In this document: piece by piece, positions 24,845 to 33,615 of the stretch | Layout: every line of letters starts with the position of its first letter | Position numbering within the stretch: position 1 is the first letter of the stretch | Source of the DNA: Lutispora thermophila DSM 19022 | GTDB lineage: Bacteria > Bacillota > Clostridia > Lutisporales > Lutisporaceae | Assembly: GCF_900142105.1 (NCBI RefSeq) | Contig: NZ_FQZS01000018.1 | Location: 16,312-80,311 of the forward strand | Length of the DNA: 64,000 bases | Direction of reading: 5' to 3' | Translations under genes and position numbers: made by a program | The notes under the pieces: model-generated | Seen by the model: only the letters and a program-made list of their open reading frames with translations | Database searches by the model: none | Told to the model about the DNA's origin: nothing

Positions 24845-25789
24845 ATGGATAAGGAAAGATTTATAGATTTCAGGAATAAAGTTGTAGATAATGTTTCAAA
24901 GGTTATAGTAGGTAAAGAAGATGTTATTGAACTGATTATCGTAAGCTTCATATGCGGAGGCCATGTGCTTTTGGAGGATGTGCCGGGTCTAGGCAAGACT
25001 GTGCTTGTAAAGGCCTTTGCAAAAACCATAGGAAGCGATTTTAAGCGCATACAATTCACACCGGATCTTCTTCCTTCAGACCTCACAGGTATAAATTTCT
25101 ACAATCAGAAAATCCAAGATTTTGAGTTCAAACCAGGACCATTGTTTTCGAACCTCATCTTGGCAGATGAAATAAACAGAGCCACACCCAGAACCCAGTC
25201 CAGCTTGCTGGAAGCCATGGAAGAAAAGCAGATAACAGTAGACGGAGTTACCAGAAAGCTTCAGGAGCCTTTTATGGTCCTTGCAACTCAAAATCCGGTG
25301 GAATCCTTTGGCACATTTCCACTGCCTGAAGCCCAGCTGGACAGATTTTTTATGAGGATAACCATGGGATATCCAAAAAGGGATGAGGAGATAGATATAA
25401 TATTGATGAATAGTTCGGGAAATTCCTTAGAACAGCTTAAGTCAACAATAACCTCTGAAGAAATTCAATATGTGAGGGATAACTATAGAAATGTGAAGGT
25501 TTCTAAGGATGTTTTGGGATATATTATGGATATCATAGAAGCTACCAGAAAAGACGAAAGGGTACAGTTGGGAGTTAGTCCTAGAGGAGCCATTGCGTTG
25601 TTTAAGGCATGCCAGGCTTATGCTGCCATACAGGGGAGAGACTATATAATTCCCGAAGATGTGAAGAAGATGGCACCATATGTATTGAATCACAGGATGA
25701 TAATAAAAGGTATAAACAAAGGAAAGTATATTTACGAATTTGCAGAGCTTCTTCTAAAGGGTATAAAAGTTCCGGTGGAAGATATATAG
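24845..25789 (+). CDS. MoxR-family AAA+ ATPase
   Basis: A 314-residue AAA+ chaperone-like ATPase. Walker A is LEDVPGLGKTVLVKAFA, Walker B is LILADEINRATPRTQSSLLE, sensor 1 is FMVLATQNPVESFGTFPLPE, and GVSPRGAIALFKACQA lies in the lid. MoxR proteins assist maturation or regulation of membrane-associated partners, typically the DUF58 protein encoded next to them. ATG 24845 follows GGGGGA. The DUF58 gene begins 10 bases after the stop. Confidence 0.93.
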   Translation: MDKERFIDFRNKVVDNVSKVIVGKEDVIELIIVSFICGGHVLLEDVPGLGKTVLVKAFAKTIGSDFKRIQFTPDLLPSDLTGINFYNQKIQDFEFKPGPLFSNLILADEINRATPRTQSSLLEAMEEKQITVDGVTRKLQEPFMVLATQNPVESFGTFPLPEAQLDRFFMRITMGYPKRDEEIDIILMNSSGNSLEQLKSTITSEEIQYVRDNYRNVKVSKDVLGYIMDIIEATRKDERVQLGVSPRGAIALFKACQAYAAIQGRDYIIPEDVKKMAPYVLNHRMIIKGINKGKYIYEFAELLLKGIKVPVEDI

Positions 25790-25798
25790 GGGTCTGTT

Positions 25799-26914
25799 AT
25801 GATTTATGTACTTGTGTTTCTAATACTCATAGGATTTGCATTGAATTATCTATCTAGGAAATATGTGCTTCATAACTTAGATTACAGCAGAGAAATCAGC
25901 AAAAAAGTGGTGGAAGTGGACGAGGAATTTGAGATAAGCACCATAATTGAAAATAGAAAGCTGCTTCCTGTGACCTTTTTGCAGGTAGTAGAAAAATATC
26001 CCTCAGTTATTAAATTTAAGTTCAAAACATCTATATCGAAATCAGAAGAGCATTTGTTTCATAGGACTACAATGATGTTGCTTCCCTATCAAAGAGTAAA
26101 AAGGAGCGTTAAGGTATCATTTGGCCGCAGGGGAAGAATGGTACTAAGGGATGTGATACTTCTGGGAGGCGATTTGCTGGGTTTTCACACTGCCACCAAG
26201 GAATTGAAGTATCTCCAGGAGATTGTGGTTTTGCCCAAGAAGACCAGCTTGGATGATGAAATACTCCCATATGGAAACTATTATGGCGATATATCGGTAA
26301 AAAGATGGATAATAGATGATCCACTGTTGACTGTAGGTATAAGAGAATACACAGGTAGCGAACCCATGAAAAGCATACATTGGCCTTCCTCCCTGAGGAC
26401 AGGTGCCTTGATGGTAAAACAGTTGGATTTTACCACAGACAATACCGTTATGATAGCCTTGAATATTGAATGCTCGAAGCCTTTTTGGAGCGGATTTAAT
26501 ATAGGATATATAGAGAGATGCATCTCCATCACAAGAGAAGTTATGGAAAGATTTGAAGAAGCGGGTATACCCTATGGACTTGTTTCAAATGCTCGATATA
26601 GTGGAGCTTTGAATTCCGGTAGCACTGCCGGTGTAGGGTATGGGAGAGCCCATTATAACAATCTGGTTGAAAATCTGGGTAGAATTGAATACAGCATTAC
26701 TATGACTTTTGATGAGCTCTTGGATAACATGACAAAGGACAGCGGCAGCTATACCACATATGTGATCATAACCCCTGTCATGCTTAAAGACTATATAGAT
26801 GTTGTCAATATTTTGAGCAATAAGTCCATGAGAATGGTGGTAATATCTCTCCATGAAACTAATCTTGAGTACCTTAAGGATGGAATAATTGCCTATGTGG
26901 GAAGAAAGGAATAG
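25799..26914 (+). CDS. DUF58 domain protein
   Basis: A 371-residue protein with an N-terminal membrane helix (about 1-17), a beta-rich region, and the DUF58 signature IREYTGSEPMKSIHWPSSLR followed by TGALMVKQ near residue 190. A von Willebrand-like fold is expected after that. It is the usual partner of MoxR ATPases. Its exact job is unknown. The downstream gene begins 3 bases after its stop, so the three genes form an operon. Confidence 0.9.
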   Translation: MIYVLVFLILIGFALNYLSRKYVLHNLDYSREISKKVVEVDEEFEISTIIENRKLLPVTFLQVVEKYPSVIKFKFKTSISKSEEHLFHRTTMMLLPYQRVKRSVKVSFGRRGRMVLRDVILLGGDLLGFHTATKELKYLQEIVVLPKKTSLDDEILPYGNYYGDISVKRWIIDDPLLTVGIREYTGSEPMKSIHWPSSLRTGALMVKQLDFTTDNTVMIALNIECSKPFWSGFNIGYIERCISITREVMERFEEAGIPYGLVSNARYSGALNSGSTAGVGYGRAHYNNLVENLGRIEYSITMTFDELLDNMTKDSGSYTTYVIITPVMLKDYIDVVNILSNKSMRMVVISLHETNLEYLKDGIIAYVGRKE

Positions 26915-26917
26915 ACT

Positions 26918-28159
26918 ATGAAGCAGCTTGTCTTTATAAGAATATTGAGTGATGTGTCAATTATGTTTGCATTATGCTGTTATCTTCTTTCCTTTATTGG
27001 AGATGTGAAGCTGAGCGGCATAACCTATTTGATCGTATGTGTCATGATTTTTGGAGCCCATGAGATAAAGCGGGGCAGCAGGAAGAAGGCCTATGGCTTC
27101 TGCGTCTTGTTTCTTGTAATATTTATGTTTGCAAAGACCCTAGTAGATATGATATTCATTGGGATATTAGTTTTCTATTCCATGTATACGGTCTTCAAAG
27201 GATTAGGTGAAATAGGCTATTATATGGCCGTGGAAAGATTTAATAAAGGTCTTATTATATTGGCTGCCATGTTCTTGCTGGCTTTATTTGCACATAATAT
27301 GGTTGTTATAGAAACCAAATCAGCTCCTTTTATGATAATCTTTCTGGTAACTGCGGTTATTCTCATCAGATCTTTCAGGCTCCTTCAATATAACGAAGAT
27401 ATAACCCAGCTCAACAGGATCAATATAAGGTATTCCATAATAGTGGTTGCATTATCTTTTGGCCTGAGCATACCCCAAGTGAGACAATATATTTTTAAGG
27501 TCGTGGGTAACATATATGATCTTTTGGTGCAAGGGATAGTGTTCATATTCTATGGTGTGTTTATCATTATGGGCAAGGGAATAGAGTATGCTATAGCCTT
27601 TATGAAGGCGCTTATGGAAAAAAAGAGCATTGGAGAACTCTTGGAATCTCAGGGATCATACTTTGACAATGTTGAGATTTACAATACCGAGAGCCTCATA
27701 GAGATCATAAACAGAAGCATTATATTTAAGATTATCATAAATGTGTTGGTAACTATTCTGATTTTTCTTGCATTGTACCATTTTATGAGGATGTTGATGA
27801 AAAATAATCATATCAAGAGGAATGATGAAGGAGAGTATATGGAGATCAGGGAATTCATCACCAGAGATAGGAATCATAAGAAATTACGAAAAATCACATT
27901 GCCTTTCATGGCAGGAAAGTATGATGAGTATATAAGGTATTACTATCAGAAGTTTATGAGGCTATGTGTAACAAACGGAGTCGAAATATTAAAAGCCGAT
28001 ACTACTCAGGATATCAGCAGAAAATCAGAAACCAACTTTGACAAAGCATCTGTGGATGAAATGAGGAAAATATATATAAAAATTAGATACGGAGAAGACT
28101 CGGGAGATAAGGATAATGCCAGGAGGTTTTACAACTATTATAAAAGGTTGAAGAGATGA
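26918..28159 (+). CDS. Polytopic membrane protein with DUF4129-like C-terminus
   Basis: A 413-residue protein with about seven N-terminal membrane segments, one more near residues 265-290, and a cytoplasmic tail ending YYQKFMRLCVTNGVEILKAD and FYNYYKRLKR, resembling DUF4129. In many Firmicutes the third gene of MoxR-DUF58 operons encodes a membrane protein fused to an extracytoplasmic transglutaminase domain. Here that domain is absent. The operon probably acts in envelope assembly, by analogy only. Confidence 0.7.
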   Translation: MKQLVFIRILSDVSIMFALCCYLLSFIGDVKLSGITYLIVCVMIFGAHEIKRGSRKKAYGFCVLFLVIFMFAKTLVDMIFIGILVFYSMYTVFKGLGEIGYYMAVERFNKGLIILAAMFLLALFAHNMVVIETKSAPFMIIFLVTAVILIRSFRLLQYNEDITQLNRINIRYSIIVVALSFGLSIPQVRQYIFKVVGNIYDLLVQGIVFIFYGVFIIMGKGIEYAIAFMKALMEKKSIGELLESQGSYFDNVEIYNTESLIEIINRSIIFKIIINVLVTILIFLALYHFMRMLMKNNHIKRNDEGEYMEIREFITRDRNHKKLRKITLPFMAGKYDEYIRYYYQKFMRLCVTNGVEILKADTTQDISRKSETNFDKASVDEMRKIYIKIRYGEDSGDKDNARRFYNYYKRLKR

Positions 28160-28435
28160 GAACCGTAAAATGAGCATATCTACATCATTCTATTAGAGGC
28201 ATAAAATGCAGCCATAAAACTTCAACAAATCAAGGAAATGGATATACCATGCACAGCATGTTTAACCTTTCCATAGCGAGCGCAAAAGTGGATGGATAGT
28301 TTTTAATGGTGTTGCAGCTAAATATGTCGCTAACTATATGTATTGGTTTGAGTGGTTTGAAATCTTTAGCACAGGGAAAGATACTGCAAAAAGCAAAAAT
28401 TTACTAGTGCAATGTCATATTCTCATATTGATGCA
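28160..28435 (+). pseudogene. IS1595-like transposase C-terminal remnant
   Basis: A frame around 28275-28435 reads HSERKSGWIVFNGVAAKYVA, then NYMYWFEWFE, close to the conserved end of IS1595/ISXO2-type transposases (NxxHSxLKxxL...GVATKYLxNYLxW). A second frame just before supplies FNLS. The catalytic core and ends are gone and stops interrupt the frame. It marks an old insertion next to the broken NUDIX gene. Confidence 0.5.
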
Positions 28436-28588
28436 AAATTAAAGGATTTTACAGTCAGAGGAGTAATCTATATATAACCCGTGTAAAATACTTGTGATTT
28501 TGCAATTATATAATGTATAATCAGATGAATGAAGAGTTGTATTTATGGCGGAATATTTGGTGTTCAATATAGAGGAGGAAACATAAAC

Positions 28589-29049
28589 ATGGACAGGCAC
28601 TTTACAGTTTCGGTATTTATTGCTCATAAAGATAAAGTATTATTGCACTTACATTAAAAGGCTAAAAAAATACTTCCTTTGGGTGGGCATATAGAAGTGA
28701 ATGAATTACCGCAAGAAGCGTGTATTCGTGAAGCATGCGAAGAAGCAGGCCTAGAAATAAGCCTATATGACCCAGTAATCAAAGAATTAAAGAAATCCTG
28801 TGAATTAGTAGGAGAAAAACTATTAATAAATCCTATGTACACAATTTTAGGTGAAATAATAGCACCAAAGCATTGGCATATAGACTTTGTCTATTATGCA
28901 ACTGCAAAACCTTATGAAATAAGACCCGCCGTTGGAGAATCTAATTTGCTCAAGTGGCATACTCAAGAAGAGTTGAAAATGCTGATAATATCCAAAAAAA
29001 TATTATTACAATGGCTAATGAAGCACTAGAATTATTAGGTAAAAAATAG
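28589..29049 (+). pseudogene. NUDIX hydrolase, disrupted
   Basis: ATG 28589 has a good AGAGGAGG. The frame MDRHFTVSVFIAHKDKVLLH is cut by TAA after LHLH, then resumes in the same frame with ILPLGGHIEVNELPQEACIR and EACEEAGLEI, a complete NUDIX box (GX5EX7REXXEEXGU). Near 28975-28978 an AAAA run shifts the frame. One extra A would give LKNADNIQKNIITMANEALE and a normal C-terminus ending at 29049. With two lesions the gene is probably dead in this strain. It would have hydrolysed a nucleoside-diphosphate-linked compound. Confidence 0.75.
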
Positions 29050-29078
29050 ATTATTCCAGAATATGATTTGGATAATAG

Positions 29079-29107
29079 TTAAGGGAACTTTTAACAAATT
29101 CCCTTAA
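29079..29107. terminator. Bidirectional terminator hairpin
   Basis: TTAAGGGAA and TTCCCTTAA arms, between the NUDIX remnant and the converging reductase gene, with T-rich flanks. Confidence 0.6.
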
Positions 29108-29149
29108 AAATAATATATTATCAGCACCATTCTTTAACATAACCTTAAT

Positions 29150-29647
29150 CTATATTTTGTCCCAATCAATATACATATTGAGCTTTTCAACAAACTTTTC
29201 CAGGTATCTCGCTTCAAGTTCTGTAAACCTGTTGAATTCGGGACTGTCTAAGTCCAGCACACCATATACTTTATCGTTTTTTATTATAGGCACTACTATT
29301 TCCGAATTGGATGCACTGTCGCAGGCTATGTGTCCTGGAAACTCATGAACATTAGGTACTATCTGAGTTTTTCGGGTAGAAGCAGCAGTGCCGCATACAC
29401 CGGAACCCAGCTTTATCCTATTGCAAGCAGGCAATCCCTGAAAGGGTCCCAGCACCAGCTCATCATCTCTCATTATGTAGAAGCCTGACCAATTGAGCCT
29501 ATCCATAACAGCTTTTATTATGGCAGATGCATTGGACAAGTTTGCTAAAACATCTTTTTCTGAAGATAACTGACCTTCCAATAGAACCAGCATATAGCTG
29601 AGCTTTTGCTCTTCATTCATTTTTTCAATTCCATTGAGTTTAAACAT
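29150..29647 (-). CDS. msrC: Free methionine-(R)-sulfoxide reductase (GAF domain)
   Basis: A 165-residue GAF-fold enzyme reducing free L-methionine-(R)-sulfoxide. The three family cysteines are visible in GPFQGLPACNRIKLGSGVCG and FPGHIACDSASNSEIVVP, followed by VYGVLDLDSPEFNRFTELE. GGAGGT lies 7 bases before the ATG. It is in the same orientation as the MBL-fold gene (29659-30339), 11 bases downstream of it, and probably cotranscribed. Its presence in an anaerobe fits oxidative-stress defence. Confidence 0.92.
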   Translation of the reverse strand: MFKLNGIEKMNEEQKLSYMLVLLEGQLSSEKDVLANLSNASAIIKAVMDRLNWSGFYIMRDDELVLGPFQGLPACNRIKLGSGVCGTAASTRKTQIVPNVHEFPGHIACDSASNSEIVVPIIKNDKVYGVLDLDSPEFNRFTELEARYLEKFVEKLNMYIDWDKI

Positions 29648-29658
29648 ACAATAACCTC

Positions 29659-30339
29659 CTATAAGTTTATTTCCTGATCTTTGGCTGAGATTTCTACAAC
29701 CTTTGTTGAATAATCCTTAACCTTTTCCATAAAGGATTTAATTGCAGCATAATCTTCACCAAAATGCATGGGGATAAAATACTCAGGTCTTATTTCCTTT
29801 ATGAAATATTCTCCCCCCAGGCTATAATTGTGTCTTAATCTTGGGTCGACAGGGAAAAAGGCAATATTAATATTTGTATCCCTGAGTTTATGTATTTCTT
29901 TCTTGAAGGCTTCTTCCATAACACGTATTTCTTCCGGAGTATCGTCCCACCAATACCACCAGTTCAAATCTCCCGCATGAAAAATGGTCAGGCCATCAAT
30001 AGCAATGAGGAAGGAAACTCCAAGGTCAGTGGAACCTAAAGCTTTTATGTGTGTATCATCAATGCGTGTCTCTTCATCTGGAGACATAAATGTGATGCTT
30101 TCATCAGGTCTATTTAGCTGAATATCATGGCTGAAAATATATTTTATGTTTTCTTTGTTGCTTTTCCACTTAAGTATATCAGGGTTGTAATGATCCGGAT
30201 GACCATGGGAAGCAAACACAATAGTATCTTTTTGAGTGAGCCTTGGAGAACCCTTGTAGTAGTCGAAGATTAGTTGATGTTTCTCAGTTTCAACTGAAAA
30301 ACCGCTGTTAAACAAGTATTGAATCTTAACATTTTTCAT
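29659..30339 (-). CDS. MBL-fold metallo-hydrolase
   Basis: A 226-residue metallo-beta-lactamase fold protein, UlaG/YtkL-like. The zinc motif is FASHGHPDHYN near residue 44; a distal ligand is in FHAGDLNWWYWW, and the last motif is YFIPMHFGEDY. The second ATG (30339) is chosen because AAAGGTGG is 7 bases before it and only 1 base before the first. Substrate unknown. It forms a likely two-gene unit with the reductase gene. Confidence 0.85.
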   Translation of the reverse strand: MKNVKIQYLFNSGFSVETEKHQLIFDYYKGSPRLTQKDTIVFASHGHPDHYNPDILKWKSNKENIKYIFSHDIQLNRPDESITFMSPDEETRIDDTHIKALGSTDLGVSFLIAIDGLTIFHAGDLNWWYWWDDTPEEIRVMEEAFKKEIHKLRDTNINIAFFPVDPRLRHNYSLGGEYFIKEIRPEYFIPMHFGEDYAAIKSFMEKVKDYSTKVVEISAKDQEINL

Positions 30340-30504
30340 AGACATACCACCTTTTAGATGATGAATATAATATATTATACCAAAAGCTATATATATCAAG
30401 TATTATTGTTAACTATTTTTTGGTATAATAATTATAATTATATTTGAAAAATCACCAGAAAAAAAGAAAACATATAGCTATAAAATCATGAAAGGAGTTT
30501 TCTT

Positions 30505-30873
30505 ATGAAGTTTAAATTTGAGCATAATAACATTAATGTGCTGGATTTAGATAGAAGCATAGCCTTTTACAAAGCTGCACTAGGCCTACAAGAAGTGAAA
30601 AGAAAAGAACATGAAAATGGAGATTTTATCCTAGTATTCATGGGTGACGGAATAACTGAGCATCAGTTGGAACTGACGTGGCTCAGGGATAGGACTGAAC
30701 CCTATGATCTGGGGGATAATGAATTCCATATTGCTTTCAGAGTAGATGCTTTTGAGGCAGCCTATGAGTATCACAAGGAAAATGGATGGATCTGCTTTGA
30801 AAACGAAGAAATGGGCATCTATTTCATAGAAGATCCCGATGGATATTGGATAGAGATTCTGCCTGCAAAATAG
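30505..30873 (+). CDS. VOC-family (glyoxalase I-like) protein
   Basis: A 122-residue vicinal-oxygen-chelate protein. Candidate metal ligands are His in FEHNNINV, Glu in EHQLELTW, His in EFHIAFRV and Glu in YWIEILPA, the glyoxalase I pattern. It could be lactoylglutathione lyase-like, though Clostridia generally lack glutathione, so another thiol or substrate is likely. AAAGGAGT precedes the ATG. Three hairpins follow before the next gene. Confidence 0.85.
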   Translation: MKFKFEHNNINVLDLDRSIAFYKAALGLQEVKRKEHENGDFILVFMGDGITEHQLELTWLRDRTEPYDLGDNEFHIAFRVDAFEAAYEYHKENGWICFENEEMGIYFIEDPDGYWIEILPAK

Positions 30874-30875
30874 GC

Positions 30876-30918
30876 AAAAGCAGTGGGTATGGATTTACAT
30901 AGAACCGTTCCTGCTTTT
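30876..30918 (+). terminator. Hairpin after the VOC gene
   Basis: AAAAGCAG and CTGCTTTT arms; the right arm ends in T-rich sequence. Confidence 0.5.
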
Positions 30919-30931
30919 CTATTAAAATGGA

Positions 30932-30977
30932 AAAGGAGTGGTATTTTCTACTTAAAAAGTAGTTTTGCCACTCCTTT
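30932..30977. terminator. Two-part hairpin between converging genes
   Basis: AAAGGAGTGG pairs with CCACTCCTTT, with an inner CTACTT/AAGTAG stem. Confidence 0.6.
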
Positions 30978-31008
30978 CATTGTATAGGCATGTATATTTA
31001 AAACAATA

Positions 31009-31041
31009 GTGAATTCCAGGAATAATTTTCCTGGAATTCAC
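31009..31041. terminator. Perfect 14-bp hairpin before the CofE-like gene end
   Basis: GTGAATTCCAGGAA and TTCCTGGAATTCAC flank a 5-base loop. It lies 31 bases beyond the minus-strand stop, so it probably serves that gene. Confidence 0.6.
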
Positions 31042-31071
31042 AAAGGGCGATTAAGGGTGCATTGCAATCTT

Positions 31072-32262
31072 TTACTTAGTATAGTTATCGAAATAGCCTT
31101 GAATATATATTACAGGTGTTCCTTTATCTCCGCTGCCTGAAGTCAAATCGCAGAGAGAGCCTATAAGGTCTGTAAGTCTTCTTGGAGTAGTACCCTGGGT
31201 TTCCATCTTACCCACCAGATCAGCTTCCTTGTTCTTTATATATTCTGATATGGCCTTTTGAAGTTCTTCTCCTTTTAGATGAGAGAAATGGTTGTCTGCT
31301 ATATATTTTAGCTTGATTTCATTTGGGGTTCCTTCCAATCCTGCTGTATAGCCAGGAGATACCACTGGATCAGCTAGTTCCCATATTTTACCTACGGGGT
31401 CTTTGAAAGCTCCATCTCCATAGACCATTACTTCTACAGTCTTGCCAGTTTTTACATAAAGCTCTTTTTGAACTTTTTCTACCAGTTCCCTACAATTTCT
31501 TGGAAATAGTTTTACGGTGTCTTCAGTAGCTTTATTGGAACCTAGCAGCCCATATAATTCATTGTATCCGCTGCCGTCTATGGATTCAGTCAAGATATCT
31601 TCAAGGCCATAGACTTTTTCTCCTCCATTGGCAAGAAGAAGTCTTTTTGTTCTCTTTCTTGAGTGAATATCACAGGCTAATACGCTCTTTGTATAGTTCA
31701 ATATGGTTTTTGGGTCGTTGGAGAATATGATTTCACACTCAACCCCATATTCTTCAACTATGGATTTATAGTATTCTATATAATCAATTCCGGTAAAAGG
31801 ATGTTTATTATAGCCGAAATAGTTTCTGAATTCCTCTTCTGTCAATACATCAGTCCAAGGATTTACGCCCTTCACATCCAATACATCTATATCAACCAAA
31901 TGATTGCCTACTTCGTCAGAAGGATAGCTGAACATTAGGATAATCTTTTTAGCTCCCTTTGCTATACCTCTTAAGCAAATAGCAAATCTGTTTCTGCTTA
32001 ATATGGGAAATATAACTCCTATTGTATCGTCACCGAATTTACGCTTGATGTCCTTTGCGATAGCATCGATGCTTGCATAATTACCCTGAGATCTAGCCAC
32101 TACAGACTCAGTTATGGCCACAACATCTCTGTCACATATGGAAAAGCCTTCAGATTGAGAGGCCTTCAACACTGTATCCACTACAATTGAAGATATATCG
32201 TCACCTTGCATTATTATGGGTGTTCTCAGACCTCTAACCACTGTACCAACTATTCTTTCCAT
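31072..32262 (-). CDS. Coenzyme F420-0:L-glutamate ligase-like (CofE-like) protein
   Basis: A 396-residue protein. The N-terminal half has the F420_ligase pattern: RTPIIMQGDDISSIVVDTVL, RDVVAITESVVARSQGNY, and IFPILSRNRFAICLRGIAKG. The C-terminal half is longer than archaeal CofE and includes VMVYGDGAFKDPVGKIWELA. Firmicutes of this kind lack F420 synthesis, so the acceptor for amino acid ligation is probably different. A LysR gene starts divergently 123 bases away and is the candidate regulator. GAGGAG precedes the ATG. Confidence 0.8.
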   Translation of the reverse strand: MERIVGTVVRGLRTPIIMQGDDISSIVVDTVLKASQSEGFSICDRDVVAITESVVARSQGNYASIDAIAKDIKRKFGDDTIGVIFPILSRNRFAICLRGIAKGAKKIILMFSYPSDEVGNHLVDIDVLDVKGVNPWTDVLTEEEFRNYFGYNKHPFTGIDYIEYYKSIVEEYGVECEIIFSNDPKTILNYTKSVLACDIHSRKRTKRLLLANGGEKVYGLEDILTESIDGSGYNELYGLLGSNKATEDTVKLFPRNCRELVEKVQKELYVKTGKTVEVMVYGDGAFKDPVGKIWELADPVVSPGYTAGLEGTPNEIKLKYIADNHFSHLKGEELQKAISEYIKNKEADLVGKMETQGTTPRRLTDLIGSLCDLTSGSGDKGTPVIYIQGYFDNYTK

Positions 32263-32385
32263 TTTAACATCTCCTCACAATTTACTTTTTGGGATTAATA
32301 TGCATTTCCCTCTTGTACTATATACCATTATGTGATATAAGTAAAATAAATATCTGTTATAGCCCGTATAATAGGAGGTTATACC

Positions 32386-33267
32386 TTGATAAAGCTTGAA
32401 TTATATAGAGTTTTTTGTGAAGTAGCAAAGCAGCAAAGTCTTTCAAAGGCCGCTGCAGTACTTTATATGACTCAGCCTGCGGTAAGCCAGGCAATAGCCC
32501 AATTGGAGAGAGATCTGGGTCTTAGGCTTTTTACCAGGACCTCTAAAGGAGTTATATTGACCAATGAAGGGAAGCTGCTATATGAATATGCCAACTCTGC
32601 CATAAACCTTATAAAAAAGGGTGAAGAGAAGCTTGAGGAATGGAAGAATCTATCGGCAGGCGAGTTGAAAATCGGAGTGGGAGACACCATATCGAGACAT
32701 TATTTGCTGCCATATTTGGAAAAATTTCATAGTTTGTATTCAAACATAAAATTGAAAATAATCAATAAGACTACTTTGGAGCTTTGTGCATTGGTTAAAT
32801 CCGGAGAGATAGATATTGCAATATGCAACTTACCAATAGAAGATCCTGCACTGGAGATAATGAAAATAATGGACATACATGATATTTTTGTATGTGGCAA
32901 TTTATACAGGAATAAGCTACCACAGGTTTTAAGCCTGGAACAATTGGCCAACCTTCCTCTCATACTATTAGAACCAAAATCCAACTCAAGGTTATATGTG
33001 GAGAAGTTTTTTTTATCTAAAGGCATAAGCATAAAACCGGAAATAGAACTGGGTTCCCATGATCTGCTGCTGGAATTTGCACGGATAAACTTAGGCATAT
33101 CCTGTGTGATAAGGGAATTTTCTCAAGAATATCTGAAAAAAAAGGAACTTTTTGAAATAAAAATCAATGAAAATATCCCCAAGAGGAATATTGGCATATG
33201 TTTTTTGAAAAGCGTCTCTTTGTCGCCTACATCGGAAAGGTTTGTCCAAATATTAGGAAAATATTGA
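32386..33267 (+). CDS. LysR-family transcriptional regulator
   Basis: A 293-residue LTTR with an N-terminal winged HTH (SLSKAAAVLYMTQPAVSQAI, residues about 18-40) and a periplasmic-binding-like effector domain starting ELKIGVGDTISRHYLLPYLE. The effector domain resembles CysL/CbbR-type regulators. TTG start with AGGAGGT. Divergent from the CofE-like gene, the common arrangement for an LTTR and its target. Confidence 0.93.
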   Translation: MIKLELYRVFCEVAKQQSLSKAAAVLYMTQPAVSQAIAQLERDLGLRLFTRTSKGVILTNEGKLLYEYANSAINLIKKGEEKLEEWKNLSAGELKIGVGDTISRHYLLPYLEKFHSLYSNIKLKIINKTTLELCALVKSGEIDIAICNLPIEDPALEIMKIMDIHDIFVCGNLYRNKLPQVLSLEQLANLPLILLEPKSNSRLYVEKFFLSKGISIKPEIELGSHDLLLEFARINLGISCVIREFSQEYLKKKELFEIKINENIPKRNIGICFLKSVSLSPTSERFVQILGKY

Positions 33268-33297
33268 TAGGCGGATGCCACATTTTTTTTAATTATC

Positions 33298-33315
33298 GTG
33301 ATATAATAATATCAC
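33298..33315 (+). promoter_or_regulatory. Palindrome overlapping the -10 of the cold-shock gene
   Basis: GTGATAT and ATATCAC flank AATA; TATAAT (33302-33307) lies inside. It could be an operator over the promoter. The -35 is weak. Confidence 0.4.
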
Positions 33316-33346
33316 AAAGTGTTTTAACAAATTAGGAGGACTTTTA

Positions 33347-33553
33347 ATGAAAGAAGGAGTAGTTAAGTGGTTTAGTTCCGAGAAAGGTTATGGCTTTATA
33401 GAAGTTGAAGGCGAAAAGGATGTTTTCGTTCATTATAAAGCTATACAAGGAGATGAACCCCATAAGAATCTTGAAGAAGGCCAGAGAGTTCAATTTGAAA
33501 TAGAACAAGGACCAAAAGGGCCTCAGGCAGCAAATGTTGTTAAGATTCAATAG
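33347..33553 (+). CDS. Cold-shock domain protein
   Basis: A 68-residue single OB-fold RNA chaperone. RNP1 is KGYGFIEV and RNP2 is VFVHYKAI, starting from the typical [12 protein letters not shown]. It binds single-stranded RNA/DNA and melts mRNA structure. AGGAGG precedes the ATG. A GGGCTGTAGCA/TGCAACAGCCC hairpin at 33565-33591 follows the stop codon. Confidence 0.95.
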   Translation: MKEGVVKWFSSEKGYGFIEVEGEKDVFVHYKAIQGDEPHKNLEEGQRVQFEIEQGPKGPQAANVVKIQ

Positions 33554-33564
33554 GCAAGAAAAAG

Positions 33565-33591
33565 GGGCTGTAGCAAGTACTGCAACAGCCC
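33565..33591 (+). terminator. Hairpin after the cold-shock gene
   Basis: GGGCTGTAGCA with TGCAACAGCCC, no strong T-run; partial read-through into exonuclease III is possible. Confidence 0.6.
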
Positions 33592-33615
33592 ATAATTATT
33601 AACAGGAGGTTTTTT

